Notes: generated from the sequence alone by a model not told the origin. A DNA stretch of 64,000 nt from Nothophaeocryptopus gaeumannii (GCA_031771865.1 JASISA010000042.1:613501-677500), one strand, 5' to 3'. Counted from the first letter of the stretch, positions 11,300-23,074 are shown. Numbers and translations are program-made.

Positions 11300-11730
11300 T
11301 GGCAACTAGGCACCTTGTCGAAGATGCAGCGGGCGCAGCGCATACTCTTGCCGACATATTCCATACACCGATGCCCGTTGTTCTGGCAATACTAGCATTT
11401 CGGCACGCGCGCGCGACCCTACGTAGTCTCTTCTATACAGCCGACATGGTAGAGCACGCGGCGGCGGCTCAAAGTAACCGAGTTCCAAGCCTACGAATAT
11501 GAATGAGCACTTAGATTGAGTATAGAGCGGACAGAGAGAAACACACGTAAGCAGTGCTCGAAGGACTATAGTTCCATTGCGCGCTTGCTAGGCTTCGGTC
11601 CACGCTTCTTTGGTGTTGGTAGCTCCGGTTCACGCACTACGGCGTTCTAGTCTTCTTTAGCCTCGGGCTCTAAGTCGACCTCGAATTCGTATATATCCCG
11701 GGCAGTAGGAGGACGTCTTAATGGTAGTGG
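11300..11730 (-). pseudogene. Eroded protein with basic AT-hook-like and Cys-cluster motifs
   Basis: Minus-strand reading gives an acidic stretch (IYEFEVDLEPEAKED), a TAG, and then a basic KKRGPKPSKR motif (about 11585-11605) like an AT-hook. Further downstream (about 11320-11405) comes a Cys cluster of the form C-x2-C-x5-C...C-x2-C-x6-C, with its second residue lost to TAG (PKC-stop-YCQNNGHRC). Such clusters occur in fungal transposon-linked and Zn-binding proteins. The frame is interrupted several times. I cannot name the family; remnant of a mobile element is the best guess. Confidence 0.4.
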
Positions 11731-12647
11731 TGATGATAATGGCAGGCGGACACCGCTATGCTTCGCCGAGCGAGGGCAGAGCCGCCGCGAGACGACAGAG
11801 CGGATCTTAAGGGGAAGACTATCGTAGAGCCAACAGCGAAAGACTATCTTAGAGCCAACAGCGAACTTGAAAGATATATGAGCCCTCGAACCAACCCGCT
11901 GAGTTAGGTGAAGGACCGGACAAGTGTAGTAAGCACCCCATTGAAAGTGTGCAGCTTATAGCTTGGCGACAGGTGCTTGAGTAATAGAGGTCCGTCCAAT
12001 CACTCACCCCAATCGAGCAAAGAATATCCAGGACTGTGGAGTGTTACCAATATCAGGGGATCAATCTGATATCTGGACAGAAGTACGAACTTAATCGAAC
12101 TGCATTGTCCAATGGCAGACGGAGCCAATACCTTGAATCGGCTCGAACTGAATCGGCGCCCGGTATCTGAATCAAAGATTCAATGGCCCGCTAGCTCCTA
12201 CGTCACTTCAACTATATTAAACACGACTCTGTGTACAATATGGCATCTATGGGAAGTCCCAGCAATAAGCATCTACGTCACTGCATACACGTCTGTATAC
12301 AGTGCGTAGCCAGCGAATCGCTGATTGGATGGCGGCTGCCAAAATCAGTTGGTATATGAACACAACGGCGAGGTGAGGTTGTGGTGGCAGAGTTAGCGGA
12401 GGTGAGGTTGCAAACAAGCGACAGCCCTGCCTTCGAATCCGGTAACGGCGGCGATATCGATTGATTGATCGATTGATATGCCATTCTTTTGCAACGATGC
12501 GAAAGGGCTACATACAGCAATATCGGCAGCACGGGCCACCTTCATGTGCTTTACGGGCGGATCAATCATCAACCGACAGCATCACCTGCAGCACCACCTC
12601 TCACTATACCCCGGTCAGCAACCACTCACTTGCCGCTATTACAGTGC

Positions 12648-13205
12648 TCAATCGTCCGTCATGTCCATGAACGGCATATTCAAATCCATCCATCCCTCGT
12701 CGTCGATCGCATACATCTCGTCACCATCATCATCGATCGCAGCAGCTCTCGGGCCACGATCTACCCCAAGGCGATCACGCGCATCAGCGCCATCGATGGC
12801 ATCCTCTCCATCAATCACGGCCTCGTCTGCATGAGAGGCCATACCGCGAAGTTTCCGCTTGTTGGCAGCATTCAGCCCCTTCACAGAGGCCACTAGAGCC
12901 TCGGAGCCAATCTTCTGGATATCGTCTGACAGGACGTTCTTGCTAGCCGCCAGTTTGGACGACGTTGCGGAGCCTGGCTTGGCCAGTCCATCAGACTTCA
13001 TTTTATCGGCATAGGCGCAGATGTCGGGGATGGTCTTCATGTTGGTGTTGTAGGTCGTGCCCTCAACCCCAAGGGCATAGTTGATCATCTTCTTCACAAT
13101 ACGACCAGCTTCTCGATTCAAGACAGTGTTCTCCACGGCGTCAATGTCGTGCGTAGAGTTGCCACGGTGTCTCTGATCATTACTGATCTCCCCATTCTGG
13201 AGCTT
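12648..13205 (-). pseudogene. Unrecognised open frame, possible gene fragment
   Basis: An open minus-strand frame of ~185 codons has no ATG at its beginning (the first codon of the open stretch is TTG). It has a helical segment (REAGRIVKKMINYALGVEG) and an acidic C-terminus with DDDGDEMYAIDDEGW ending MDMTDD. Composition looks more like protein than chance, but no family is recognised and no complete gene model can be built. It could be a truncated 3' exon. Confidence 0.3.
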
Positions 13206-13209
13206 CAAT

Positions 13210-13920
13210 TCCTCCCCCGATCTTGATTAACGTGCTAGGTCTTCCTAGTCGGAATCCGTGGTACTATTCCAAGGCGTGTAGATTCAAAGAGGAGGTGTTT
13301 TTACGCACTATTTGCCTAGGTCAGCCTCTTTTACTGGGTTTTGCGATCCGGTTGAGAATGCTAAGCAGACCGAGTCGCGGAGAAACTATTATTTATACTA
13401 TCACGTTGAACGTAGATCCCTAGCCGAGTCGACATGTCCTAGCAAGCCGCCGCAGAACTCCATCACATCGGCCGTCGGTATATTGACCTATAACAAATCA
13501 GTCTTCTCATTCCCTCGTCCGTTATTATTTTCGGTTTCTCGGCCTCTTACAAGTCCGCGAGAGTGTACGCGTGCCTTCCACAGACCGAGGGACAACGACA
13601 AAGCTCACTGCCGCCTTCTCGCTAGTTGCCCTATCTATAGATGCTATTGAGCGCGACGGTAGGACCTTGGAAGTTGCGAAAGCTGTAGAGTTACAGATTC
13701 CGGGTCTAGTAGCTCTCCTCAATGCATTGCGATTCCGTGCTTAAAGCGTCGCACTCGGTATGCTTAAAAAGATACGCATATGGGCTACCCTCGGACCGAT
13801 CTTGGCTTTAAACATGCGTACGGCTCGCGGTCTCTGAAGCGTTGTCTCTCAAGCGTTGTCTCTCTAATATCAGCTCCCGTGCGAGCAGCAACTTCAATTG
13901 AAGCTAGTATGATATCTTCA
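13210..13920. other. Mutated repeat-like DNA between fragment and TIM-like gene
   Basis: Rich in CTAG and TAG/TAA codons in all frames. A short plus-strand segment near 13560-13745 reads as a plausible peptide (containing IERDGRTLEVAKAVELQIPG) before a stop, but no family is recognised. Probably an eroded element. Confidence 0.4.
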
Positions 13921-13925
13921 CGTTA

Positions 13926-14699
13926 TCAATGCTTACTCATCTCATGAATCACCTTCTCTAGATTCTTTACATCGTGGGCAAAGCGGCCGAGGAAGCACCC
14001 ATCAACGCCATCCTTCAGTCGCTGGAAGGTGCCAGGTCCTGCCGAGCCGCCGTATAAGATCCTCACTCTGCCTTTCCGCCTTGCAAAAAGGGCTCTCAGA
14101 TTTTGCGTAACAGCAACGACATGATCCGCACCAGCAGGCTCTGCAGCTCCAATGGCCCATACAGGCTCGTATGCCAGAATGACTTCCGCATCGTCCGGTA
14201 TCTGTGAGAGTGCGGCTTCAATCTGCGGCTTGCACTCACTAACTGCAATGCCCACAGCCTGCGAAGCAATCTCGCTCTTGTTCTTCTCTCCAATGCATAC
14301 CAGCGGAATCATGCTGTTGCGGACAATAGCTGCCGCTTTCTTGGCAACACCTGCGTCTGTCTCTCCAAAGAGCCTTCTCCTCTCTGCGTGTCCAATCTCG
14401 ACAATCTTTACGCCTGCTTGGCTAAGCGTCAAGGGACTGACCTCGCCGGTGAATGCTCCCTTCTCTTCGCTATACGTATCTTGCGCGCCAAGCAGCACAT
14501 TCGTGCCTAAGAGTTTCTCTTTTGACGACAGTACCGTTACGAAGTCCGGTATGACGAAGAGATCCACGTTCGCCTTCTCTGCGGCGGAGGAAAGCGCTGC
14601 GACGGAATCGATATATCGAAGGGTCGAGGGGAGGTCGAAGTACATCTTTAACGACGTTCCCACAACGCGCTTCTCGCGCTTTTCGGGGATTGGAGGCAT
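13926..14699 (-). CDS. Triosephosphate isomerase-like sugar-phosphate isomerase
   Basis: Single exon, 257 residues, ATG at 14699. It is a complete TIM barrel with the three catalytic residues in place: Lys18 in GTSLKMY, His104 in IGHAERR, and Glu178 in AYEPVWAIG. The phosphate-gripping loop is present as YGGSAGPG. It differs from housekeeping TIM, which has NWKMN and GHSERR, so it is a paralogue rather than the glycolytic enzyme. Fungal and bacterial relatives of this type include erythrulose-phosphate isomerases of erythritol catabolism, a plausible but unproven role. The gene is an intact island: decayed repeats lie downstream and a dead alcohol dehydrogenase lies divergently upstream. Confidence 0.85.
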   Translation of the reverse strand: MPPIPEKREKRVVGTSLKMYFDLPSTLRYIDSVAALSSAAEKANVDLFVIPDFVTVLSSKEKLLGTNVLLGAQDTYSEEKGAFTGEVSPLTLSQAGVKIVEIGHAERRRLFGETDAGVAKKAAAIVRNSMIPLVCIGEKNKSEIASQAVGIAVSECKPQIEAALSQIPDDAEVILAYEPVWAIGAAEPAGADHVVAVTQNLRALFARRKGRVRILYGGSAGPGTFQRLKDGVDGCFLGRFAHDVKNLEKVIHEMSKH

Positions 14700-15037
14700 G
14701 ATGCCGTTTCAATGTCGACGTGATGCTGTGTACTCAATCTATGCGTATCTCACGGATACTCCAAAGTAATATGGTTCTTGTCAAACGGAGAGCGTGGTGA
14801 TGGTGGAGCAGAGAGCGGATAACCATGTGTGGAAATCCGGAAACGGAAGACGACAGTCGACATTGTCTCCGAATTCGACGGGACGTCGGCTTCCCTCTCA
14901 GTCCATTTCGTCCTTGCTTTGAGGTCCATCAACAACACCGCTGTCTGTTTCAACCTGAATCATTCTGGACGAAGCCGCCATCGCAACACGATATACTCAT
15001 GTTTCCATCTCGCAATTTAATCCAGAGGTATCTCTCC

Positions 15038-15665
15038 AGCCCTATCTGCAGCTGCTACTGAGGCAGTCGCAACATCGCATCACGCGGTTGCACGGAGGGC
15101 TGAATTCAAGCCTGAGGAGACTGTGTTCATCTTGGAGCTCCACGGTCTGGGATTCAACGCCTTACAAATCGTGATTAGAATCGGAGCGAGAGTCCTGGTC
15201 TCAGACATACGGTAAGAATGTCTAAGTGCGGCGGCTGCATTGGGCATCCCGCCGAGCGATGTCGTTCCCCTGAACAGGTCGATACAAGACTTCGTGACGG
15301 AACAAAGTCTGATCGTCGATACCACGCTGGACTTTGCCGGCACCAATCAGACGTTTGAAGATGCGCAGCAGATCGGTAAGCCAAACTTCCAGGTTTGCCC
15401 CAGCTTATTGCAAGTAACGGGAGTTATGCAGTTCGAAGAGGCGGAAAGATGGTTTTGCATCGGGACAACGTGGTACATATGAAGATAGGCGTTCGAAAGC
15501 GTCTGGACACTGTCTTCTCTTACGGGTCTCAAGTAGAGGATCTGAGAGAGTGGTTGGATATGATCAAGAAGGGTGTTTTATTGATCCGCAAGTAGACATT
15601 GGCCAGCTACAAGACTTCCCTAGTTGGCTGCAAGATCTTTAGGACGGCAGGGTGGCATTGATACC
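15038..15665 (+). pseudogene. Zinc-type alcohol dehydrogenase (MDR), 3' part, inactivated
   Basis: The plus strand encodes the cofactor-binding half of a medium-chain dehydrogenase. FKPEETVF and LHGLGFNALQIV fill the place of the usual GLGGLG, then come IGARVLVSDIR, DTTLDFAGTNQTFEDAQQI, a likely intron starting near 15376 (GTAAGC), GGKMV, and VVHMKIGVRKRL. It ends with IGQLQDFPSWLQDL-stop-DGRVALIP. A TAA at 15213-15215 replaces an expected Gln (CAA), a further stop lies near the end, and the N-terminal catalytic domain with its zinc ligands is missing. It is divergent from the TIM-like gene, so the two may once have shared a promoter. Confidence 0.75.
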
Positions 15666-15716
15666 GTGGACTTGTAGTTCCCCCGGCGGCCTACCCCAAG
15701 GCTTTCTAGGCAGGCC

Positions 15717-16265
15717 TCAAGAAAACGCCTTGACAGCATCATCTAAATCCGTGTCAATTTTGCCTAAAACCGCCTTCCCAGCCTCCATCTTCCCCTGTGG
15801 CGCCTTACTCAACAATGTACTTGCCAAGCCATCCGTATTCTTCTTCAATCCGTCCAAGGTAACCTTCACCAGTCCCTTCGCGCCCACCTTCTCGAAAGAT
15901 CCCTCCTTGCCCTTCAATGCATCTACTGCAGATTTGATGTTCGGCTCGAGTGTGGAGTTGATATAGTCGATGATAGTTTGGGCTTCGCCGTCAGAGAGTA
16001 CCGGGCTTCCAGAGATACTGCTTGAAGTAGATGTCAAAGTTGAGGAAAGACCTGAGGCCGACTCTTGGATCGGCAATGCGCCAGCAAGGTCAGCGCCGGA
16101 CCAGGACTGCACGGTTTTTTTCAGTGAAGAGACTTGTGTGTTGATCTTTTCGAGATCGCCGCGGATGTCGAGCGATGCGGCTTGGAAGGTGACAGCTCGA
16201 GGGATCAAGAGGGCGGCGGCAGTTGTTGTAAAGAGAAAGACGTTGGTGATGCTAGGAAGACGCAT
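15717..16265 (-). CDS. HsbA-like hydrophobic surface-binding cell-wall protein
   Basis: Single exon, 182 residues. The signal peptide is about residues 1-19 (FLFTTTAAALLIP). The mature part is helical, without Cys, and Ser/Thr-rich in the middle (LTSTSSSISGSPVLSDGEA), with the amphipathic helices DLEKINTQVSSLKKTVQSW and IIDYINSTLEPNIKSAVDAL. This is the pattern of the HsbA family (hydrophobic surface binding protein A / cell-wall galactomannoprotein MP1-like). Members are secreted, adsorb to hydrophobic surfaces and can recruit hydrolases such as cutinases. Assignment rests on overall architecture; no catalytic residues are expected. Confidence 0.75.
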   Translation of the reverse strand: MRLPSITNVFLFTTTAAALLIPRAVTFQAASLDIRGDLEKINTQVSSLKKTVQSWSGADLAGALPIQESASGLSSTLTSTSSSISGSPVLSDGEAQTIIDYINSTLEPNIKSAVDALKGKEGSFEKVGAKGLVKVTLDGLKKNTDGLASTLLSKAPQGKMEAGKAVLGKIDTDLDDAVKAFS

Positions 16266-16897
16266 CTTGTTGTTAGGTGACCGTTTGATGTCGTGATGTT
16301 GGTCTTCAACTGGACAATCTGATGTAGGACTTCATGAGTTGAATTCCAGCTGCTTGCATTCTTTCCAGGACGATGACGCGGCTCTTATACCATCGCCCAG
16401 CGCAGCCCCTCACATGGGTAGGTCTTGATGCCAGCTCTTCTTTCTGTCGGTGCGCCTTCGAAGCCTCGGTACACGATCTGTACCATCGTCATACATTGTA
16501 CATTCGTCCGCGTCTCAGTACCACATCCAAGTTGCTTAAGTGCAAATGCCATGGTGAATGCGAGTGATTGGGTTCGCCTACCCACCTTCACAGGCCTTCG
16601 ATCCGACGGCCGTGTCTATTGACGCAATCGTTATCGTGGTCCTGAACGAGATATCCACTAAAGTGTGTTGCCCCTCGATGGTATGCCATAACCCTGGTGA
16701 AGTTTGGCAAGTGAGCGGAGAACCTTGAAGCAGTGACTTCCCGAAACCGGATGCTTATCCGATTGAGCGTTGAATTCTATGCAATTGACATGTCTGCTGT
16801 GAGCTTCATTATAACCACCAGAGAAATGTAAGTCGTTCGAAGGGAAAGACGCAGTACTGTATATCTTTCATTTGCTCGTGGACTCATGGCTACTCAT

Positions 16898-18723
16898 CTA
16901 TATCTTGACCTCAGCCGGCACGCTGATCTCCAGGATGTCAATGCCTCTCGTGATCTCAGCCTTTCCGGGCATCTTCTTTCTTCGCATGAGCTCCGCTGTT
17001 TGTACCATGTATGGGTCCTACGAAGATTGTCAGTTATCAAATCCATACCATATCTTGATCGTTCGCATCTCACCTTCATCATACTCGCCACAGCAACAAC
17101 CTCGTCGCCCTTTGTGTAGTACGCAATGAAGCTCTGCTTGCCTTCACTAACATCCGTGTTGCCCTGAATTATCACATCGTCAAAGCCCTCCGGCGTATGA
17201 CCACAGTATCGGAGCTGAGCCCCGAGTGCTGACCAGAAGACGGGAATGAAAGGCTTCGGCTTCGCACCTGCGTTGATGATGCTGTTCGCTACGCTTCGGC
17301 CTGCGTTACCAGCTACGTTCCAATGCTCGATTCGTACAGGCTTGCCGTTGCCGCCTGGGCCGTGGTATGGGTACGTTGCGATGTCACCAATGGCAAAGAC
17401 ATCCTTGAGACCTTTCACCGCAAACGACTCGTCGGTGTTGATCGACCCGTCTTTGTTGAGCTGAATCTCGCTGCTTTCCTTGAGATACTCGGTGGCTGGG
17501 TGGACACCAACACCCTCAACCACAAGATCGGCTTCGAGCTTGGTGCCATCCTTCAAAACGACTTTACCGATCTGGCCGTTCCCTGAGCTGTGCTCTTCGC
17601 CCTTTTCGACTGAGGCGCCCATGTGGAACTTCACAGCGTTCTTCTCAAGCAACTTGCGGAAGATGCTGCCAACCTTGTCGCCCATGACACGCTCCATCGG
17701 CTCGTTCTCCATACCGATGATAGAGACGTCGTGCTTCTTGCCTGCAAGAGCATTGCCGACCTCCATACCGATGAATGAGCTTCCGACTACAACGACCTTC
17801 TTGCCGCCATCCTGGCCAGCGGCTGCCAGGATCTGCTGCACGTCTGGGATGGTGCGGAGTACGAAGACATTTTTGAGATCGCCCTTCAGACCAGGCAGAG
17901 GAAGCTGGTTCGGCTTGCCTCCAGACGCGAGGATGAGCTTTGTGTAGTCGTATGATTGTCCCTTCTTCGTCTTGACCTTCTTGCCGGCAAAGTCCACAGA
18001 CGTGACGCTGTCGGTGATGAGATCCACATCAGCCTCCTTGTAAAACTCCGGTGTCCGCCATTGCACCTTTGTGGCATCATCCATCAAGGCCTTTGACAGC
18101 TTGGTCCTGTCGATCGGCGGGCTGTCCTCTTCCGCAATGGTGATTATGGGTCCCTTGAATCCACCCGCTCTCAGACCTTCAATGGCTCCGAAAGCACCGC
18201 TTCCTCGTCCAACAACGACGACTTTCTCTTGCCCTTGAGCTTTGCACTTCAAGTTCGGAATGCGTCGAGCAGCCTTGATGGTAGCCTCCTCGCCCTTGAC
18301 ATAGACGGCACCGTCCTTCTCCACGATCTCGAATGTCGCCAATGGGTCAGGTGCTGGAGCGTCTTCAATGTCGCCAGTCTTGACATTGAAGCAGGCGCCG
18401 TGCCAAGGACACGTTAATCGCCCATCTCCCGTTAAGACACCCTTTGACAGCGGAGCTCCGTAGTGCGTGCACTTTGGGCTGACGGCGTATATCTGGTTGT
18501 TGACCTTTGCAAGAAGCACTTTGCCCTCCTCGATGCCTTCTACCTCCGCCTCTTGCATCTGGCCATTCTTGAGGTCGATGCTGGTCAAGCCCTTCAGCTT
18601 GAATTCGGTCGCCATGGTTCGTGTCGTCGCCGAGAAGAAACGCGGGGTGGAAGTGCTAAGTGTGTTTGGATGGAATGACGGTCGTGTGAGAAGTGAAGAA
18701 GCAAGGCGGCGTGACAAGGACAT
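16898..18723 (-). CDS. Rieske/AIF-like FAD-dependent NADH oxidoreductase
   Basis: Two exons, 17074-18723 and 16898-17017, with a 56-bp intron, give 589 residues. An N-terminal Rieske [2Fe-2S] domain has its ligands in CTHYGAP (Cys85, His87) and CPWHGAC (Cys105, His108). A pyridine-nucleotide-disulphide oxidoreductase domain follows, with FAD motif VVVGRGSGAFGAIEGL, NAD motif VVVGSSFIGMEVGNAL and the FAD-contacting VFAIGDIA. This is the architecture of AIF-like (AIFM3-type) proteins, which pass electrons between NAD(P)H and an iron-sulphur centre. Residues 1-36 look like a mitochondrial presequence. Met37 (ATG at 18615) lies in a strong ACCATGG context while the first ATG lies in a weak one, so a second, cytosolic start is plausible. 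The final exon supplies the conserved tail ending ISVPAEVKI. Confidence 0.9.
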
Positions 18724-21700
18724 GAAACCACTCTGGAGAAACTGAAGCTGGGGATACTATAGCTGTTGGATGGTGCAGCTGTCGACGTGTCAGCAATGCT
18801 TATAATCCGGCCTTTGGTACAGTGCACTCGTCATCCAGCGGACACCGACCGACGATGCTGCCAGTGACGACATCCGGATATCGCGTTCACCTGCGTTTCG
18901 CCGATGGGAGCTTTGACCAATCAGAAGCCATCCTTTACTCAGTTGAACATACAGTAGTGGGGCATCGGAGCTGCCTCCTGTCCAGCGAGATCGAAGATGA
19001 ATAACAACATCTCTATTGCAACACAACAACACCATTATGATCAACGATAAACACACGTAGAAACGCTCTTCGAAGAGTACACTTGAACCCAGAAAGCTGG
19101 ATTATGGATGAGCAGGACTGACATGACATTACTCTCCCAGGAAGAGTTCAACTCCAATAGACATTCTGAATACCAGATCTTCATCAATTCCTTGAAGCGG
19201 TTGGGCAACCTCCTGGTGTCTTCGCTTATGCACAGAGATGTTGTGGTTGATTTCTAGACGTCCTTGGTGTATCGTCTTGCTTGAACTGCTTGGACTTTGC
19301 CCAAGTATTGTACAATTGTCGACGTGCTAGTCCTCCATTGTTGAGTTGAGTCAACTGTTGATATGTCGTCTCTCCAACCATCTACGGATTATTAAGAGTG
19401 CATCATCGGTAGAGTAGTATACACATTTCGAATAGGCGAGGCTGCGCTTCCTGTGGGTCTTAGGCGTCGCTTGCCTATGCGTGATCCCAACAATTGCAAG
19501 GGATTTCGGCCTATGGATGCAGCACAGTAGTCATTCATCCACGCTCGTAATTGCGATCTAATTACTGTAGCAGCTTTCGACTTGTAGATGACTTCTTTTA
19601 CTGCGAGCAACGCTCTGGACCGAGCTATACATCCGTGCCTGGAGAAATGGCTCAGCACGTTATATGATTGAACTCCTGGACATGTATAGACTAGTAGTCT
19701 ATACATACTCTAAGTATGTCTACTCTGTGCTCTTTCATGGCCGTGGTCTACGAGCGATCCTTAAGCGATACAGCCTGTGATCATCTATAGCACGATATTG
19801 TCCCGGATCTAGCTCTCTCTCGAGCCTCTAAGCCTCTAAGCATCTTTCGAGCTGGCTCTTCTTTCGGAGTCGAGATTGGTATTGGATTGTGAAGAGTGCG
19901 CTCCTCAAAGTGCCTCTCTTGAGACTTCATCGCTCCTGGCTTGGCGTGCCTCGTCTCGGTACAGTGCGACAAAGTTCTTCGCTAATCGCTATGTGCTCTC
20001 TCATCACTCGCACACTTAGGCTAATCGCATGCTCTTCGCCCTGCAGGCTTGTATGAGTTCGCCGGCCACAAGTCAGACCAATGAAGTGGTAGAATGAGCC
20101 GAGGAGAATGGCACTTTTGATGCCCGTCTCCTCACCTTCGGGACCACGCTCCACCTATCATACGATGCAAGAGTCTCATCACCATCACCGTCACAGTTGT
20201 CCCGTCGAAACGAATGACGCCAAACTAGATTGCTCAGGCGCTTAGAATACGCTCTGGAATGACGGGGCTACTCGTCAAAAAAGGTCTAAGACACACCTAG
20301 GATGAATGAGCGGGGCGTGGAAATTGGCCGACGAGATCACTTCTCACCGCCATTCATCTCCATCTCTGTTGCGGCTGTGTTGAAAGCATTGGCACCAGCG
20401 AGACATTCATCATATCATCGTCACTTTGCGCGTGGCAAAATCACCCGCCATTGGACTCATATGTCATATTGGGATCCACGAGCCCAGTTAAAGCAGGGAC
20501 ATTTCTACGACCTTGACATGATTGACCGGTATTGCTGATGATTTGATAGATGGCGATCCCTTTGGCGCTTGTCTTGACATCCTCCAGGACGCTTAGGAGG
20601 ACGCAAAGTCGTCCAGCTGATCCTATCGTGATGTATGTGGAAGTCGTCAGGCGAGTAGTGGCCTCCAAGATTATAACATTGATCGACATGTGTCGCACAG
20701 CATAACCATGGGTTGCAGCTGTCGCATGGCAGCTGTTGGACGTTGCACCGTTCAAACGTGACACTCTTCACGTCTTGCGATCTGCTGTCATGTCGAGGTC
20801 GGTAACACTTTCTCTTTGTCTGGATTTGACATCAGCGGCTTCAACCAAAGACGAACCTAGACTTTCAGAGGCTCTGCGAAATAGCTCGTCTCTCCACAGC
20901 GCCTGTCCGCAAACAGAAGAGTGTGAGGATACTGTCCAAACAATGTTCCCGCCACTGTTTCAGCCTTGCAGACTACATATGGCGCACTACTCTTCTCCGC
21001 ATTCTGCAATAGCTCCGGTCCGCTCTCCGCGTGCAGTGGTCTGGAGTGAAACAGCTGTCTGACGACTCCCGAACGAATGGTTTGCAGATCCGGCAACTCG
21101 GACAAACTATCACAAAGAACGTGGGAGCTTCTAGACGTCAGGTCGTATCGTTCTGACAAGCAGAAGAGGAGCTCACAGCAGCCTCGGTCACGGCTCGTGA
21201 CAACTCGCCAGTCAGATCCAAATGCGGAAGGATGTCCATTGTTGTGCAGTATGTCGGTGAGAAAGCTCGTTTACAGCGTGAGGTTCGAATTGGCAGCGAA
21301 TATACCTCGGCCGGTTTGTGGCTTGCTGGGTTCGCTGCCCGGAGGTCGCCAAGTCCGCGCAAAGTCGCCGCATTGGGAAGTCGGATAGCCATAGGCTGTT
21401 GTATGGTTTGGTGAGAAAAGAGGCTGAGACCTGTTGGTCTTTGAAACTTGAGCATCGATCTCGACAGACAGCAAAATCGCCTTGATTCGCAGCCAGTCTC
21501 GACGTCAGAAGAAGACAAAGCCAGGTTCTCTGGATGCCTGTCGCAGTCGAACCTCAATCGCATCGAGCTCAATTGAGTGGATGGTAACATGTTGGGAAGG
21601 AAAGCGTGACATCGCCCGCTTTGTGCTGGGGATGGGCACGCCTTCTGCATGGCGGCTTTTGCTTCTTTCCCTGCAGGACATCTGCGACAGTGGCTTCTGG

Positions 21701-22040
21701 CCATGATGCTACTCGGCTATACCACTGCTCGCGACACCTTGACATGCTTGACTACTTATTGTCCTAAGTTCGCCTGTGTTTTCCTATCCATCATCGATAA
21801 GTCGATTGTTCGTCTGATCGCGAATCCATATCGTAAGTTCAGCACCCTACCCTAGCTCGTGAACGATATCGAAAGCTTCGGGCTTCCAGGACCTCGAAGG
21901 CTAACTGCCGAAAGTTAGATCATCAAACAAAGAGATCGATCTCGAAGAAGCACTCACCGTCGGCCAAGAGAGAGCGACGAACCTGATAAAGAAAGGAATC
22001 CATCGAACCCTAGGATACCTATTGGCACAACTCTTCCAAG
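18724..22040. other. Long region without a recognised gene
   Basis: About 3.3 kb with scattered frames up to ~190 codons (longest minus strand, 21138-21704). Their translations are Ser/Arg/Pro-rich, lack domains and have no matching splice structure. Parts near 19400-20100 contain CTCTAAGC/TCTCGAGC duplications of a few bases. I see no transposon ends or RNA gene. Confidence 0.45.
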
Positions 22041-22777
22041 ATGCAATTGCTCCTAGCACTCACTGCTTTAGCCGCATCGGTCAATGCCTTGCCAACAGTT
22101 ATATCGTCGGATTTGGGCATCGTTGAGGCAGGCTCTCCAGTTCGCATTGAACGAGACCTTCCAATTCTCGAAGAAAGGGCCCATATTGTTGGCGAGAGTC
22201 CCCAGGCTGCCCTTTCCACCAAGGATCGTGCCATTCTGCACCACAACCTGCACCGATTGAACCACTCTGCTGTTAACGTCACTTGGGACAGCAACCTCGC
22301 CTACTCCGCCCGAATTCTAGCTGAGCGCTGCGTCTTCCAGCACAACACATCGATCAACGGCGGCGGCTACGGCCAGAACATCGCAGCCGGTGTTCCAGAA
22401 GCCAATATCACGGCTTCGATTACCGAACTTTGGTACGCCAGCGAGTTCAATGCCTATACGTACTATGGCAAGGAACCCGATTTAAACACATTCGAGGCTT
22501 GGGGTCATCTCACGCAGATTATCTGGACTACCACCACGACCATTGGATGCTGGGTGGCTGACTGTTCGAGCAAGCCGGGCAAGCTTGGCAATGTCGGAGG
22601 TAATGTCGCGCCAATTTTGACTGTTTGCAACTACGGCCCGCCTGGTAAGTGTCGCTGAATCTATTACATGTCAGTCCACGTGCTAACAATGAAGCAGGCA
22701 ACTATATTGGTGAGTTTACAAAGAGTATTGACAGGCCGCGGGGTCTGCCGCAAGCGAAGTGGAACACTGGGCTGTAA
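22041..22777 (+). CDS. Secreted CAP/PR-1 (SCP) domain protein
   Basis: Two exons, 22041-22644 and 22698-22777, with a 53-bp intron splitting a Gly codon, give 227 residues. The signal peptide is about 1-17 (LLLALTALAASVNA). After a short propeptide the CAP domain carries its signature motifs GHLTQIIW and CNYGPPGNYIGEF, the second completed only by splicing. Family His/Glu cavity residues fit FEAWGHLTQ. Four Cys include ERCVF, IGCWVADC and VCNYG. Several N-glycosylation sequons (NHS, NVT, NTS, NIT) support secretion. Fungal CAP proteins bind sterols or fatty acids and can act in virulence or self-protection; the role here is not known. Confidence 0.88.
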
Positions 22778-23074
22778 GGCACTGCATGGGGAGATGTTCT
22801 TGGAAGGCGTTCGATGGATCGATCGGCTGCATGAAGAAAGGTTGCATCATGATACCCTCGCTTGATGAAAATGTACCTGAATGAATTTGACGACTCGCTT
22901 GACCTTACATTGACGTCTTTTAGTTTTCACTATCCTTATTCTTCCAATCTTCAGAAGTATTTCCGTTGTCTGTCGGGTCGTGATAATTCGTGCTGGGTTG
23001 TCCGATCGAAAAGTACCACGCAGATTCGACAGGGTCGCAGCTTCTTGAAGCTCCGGATAAATACTACAAGCCGG

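Noticed and set aside
21138..21704. Minus-strand frame of 188 codons
   Set aside because: No domain, no signal peptide, overlapped by several plus-strand frames; composition like random sequence.
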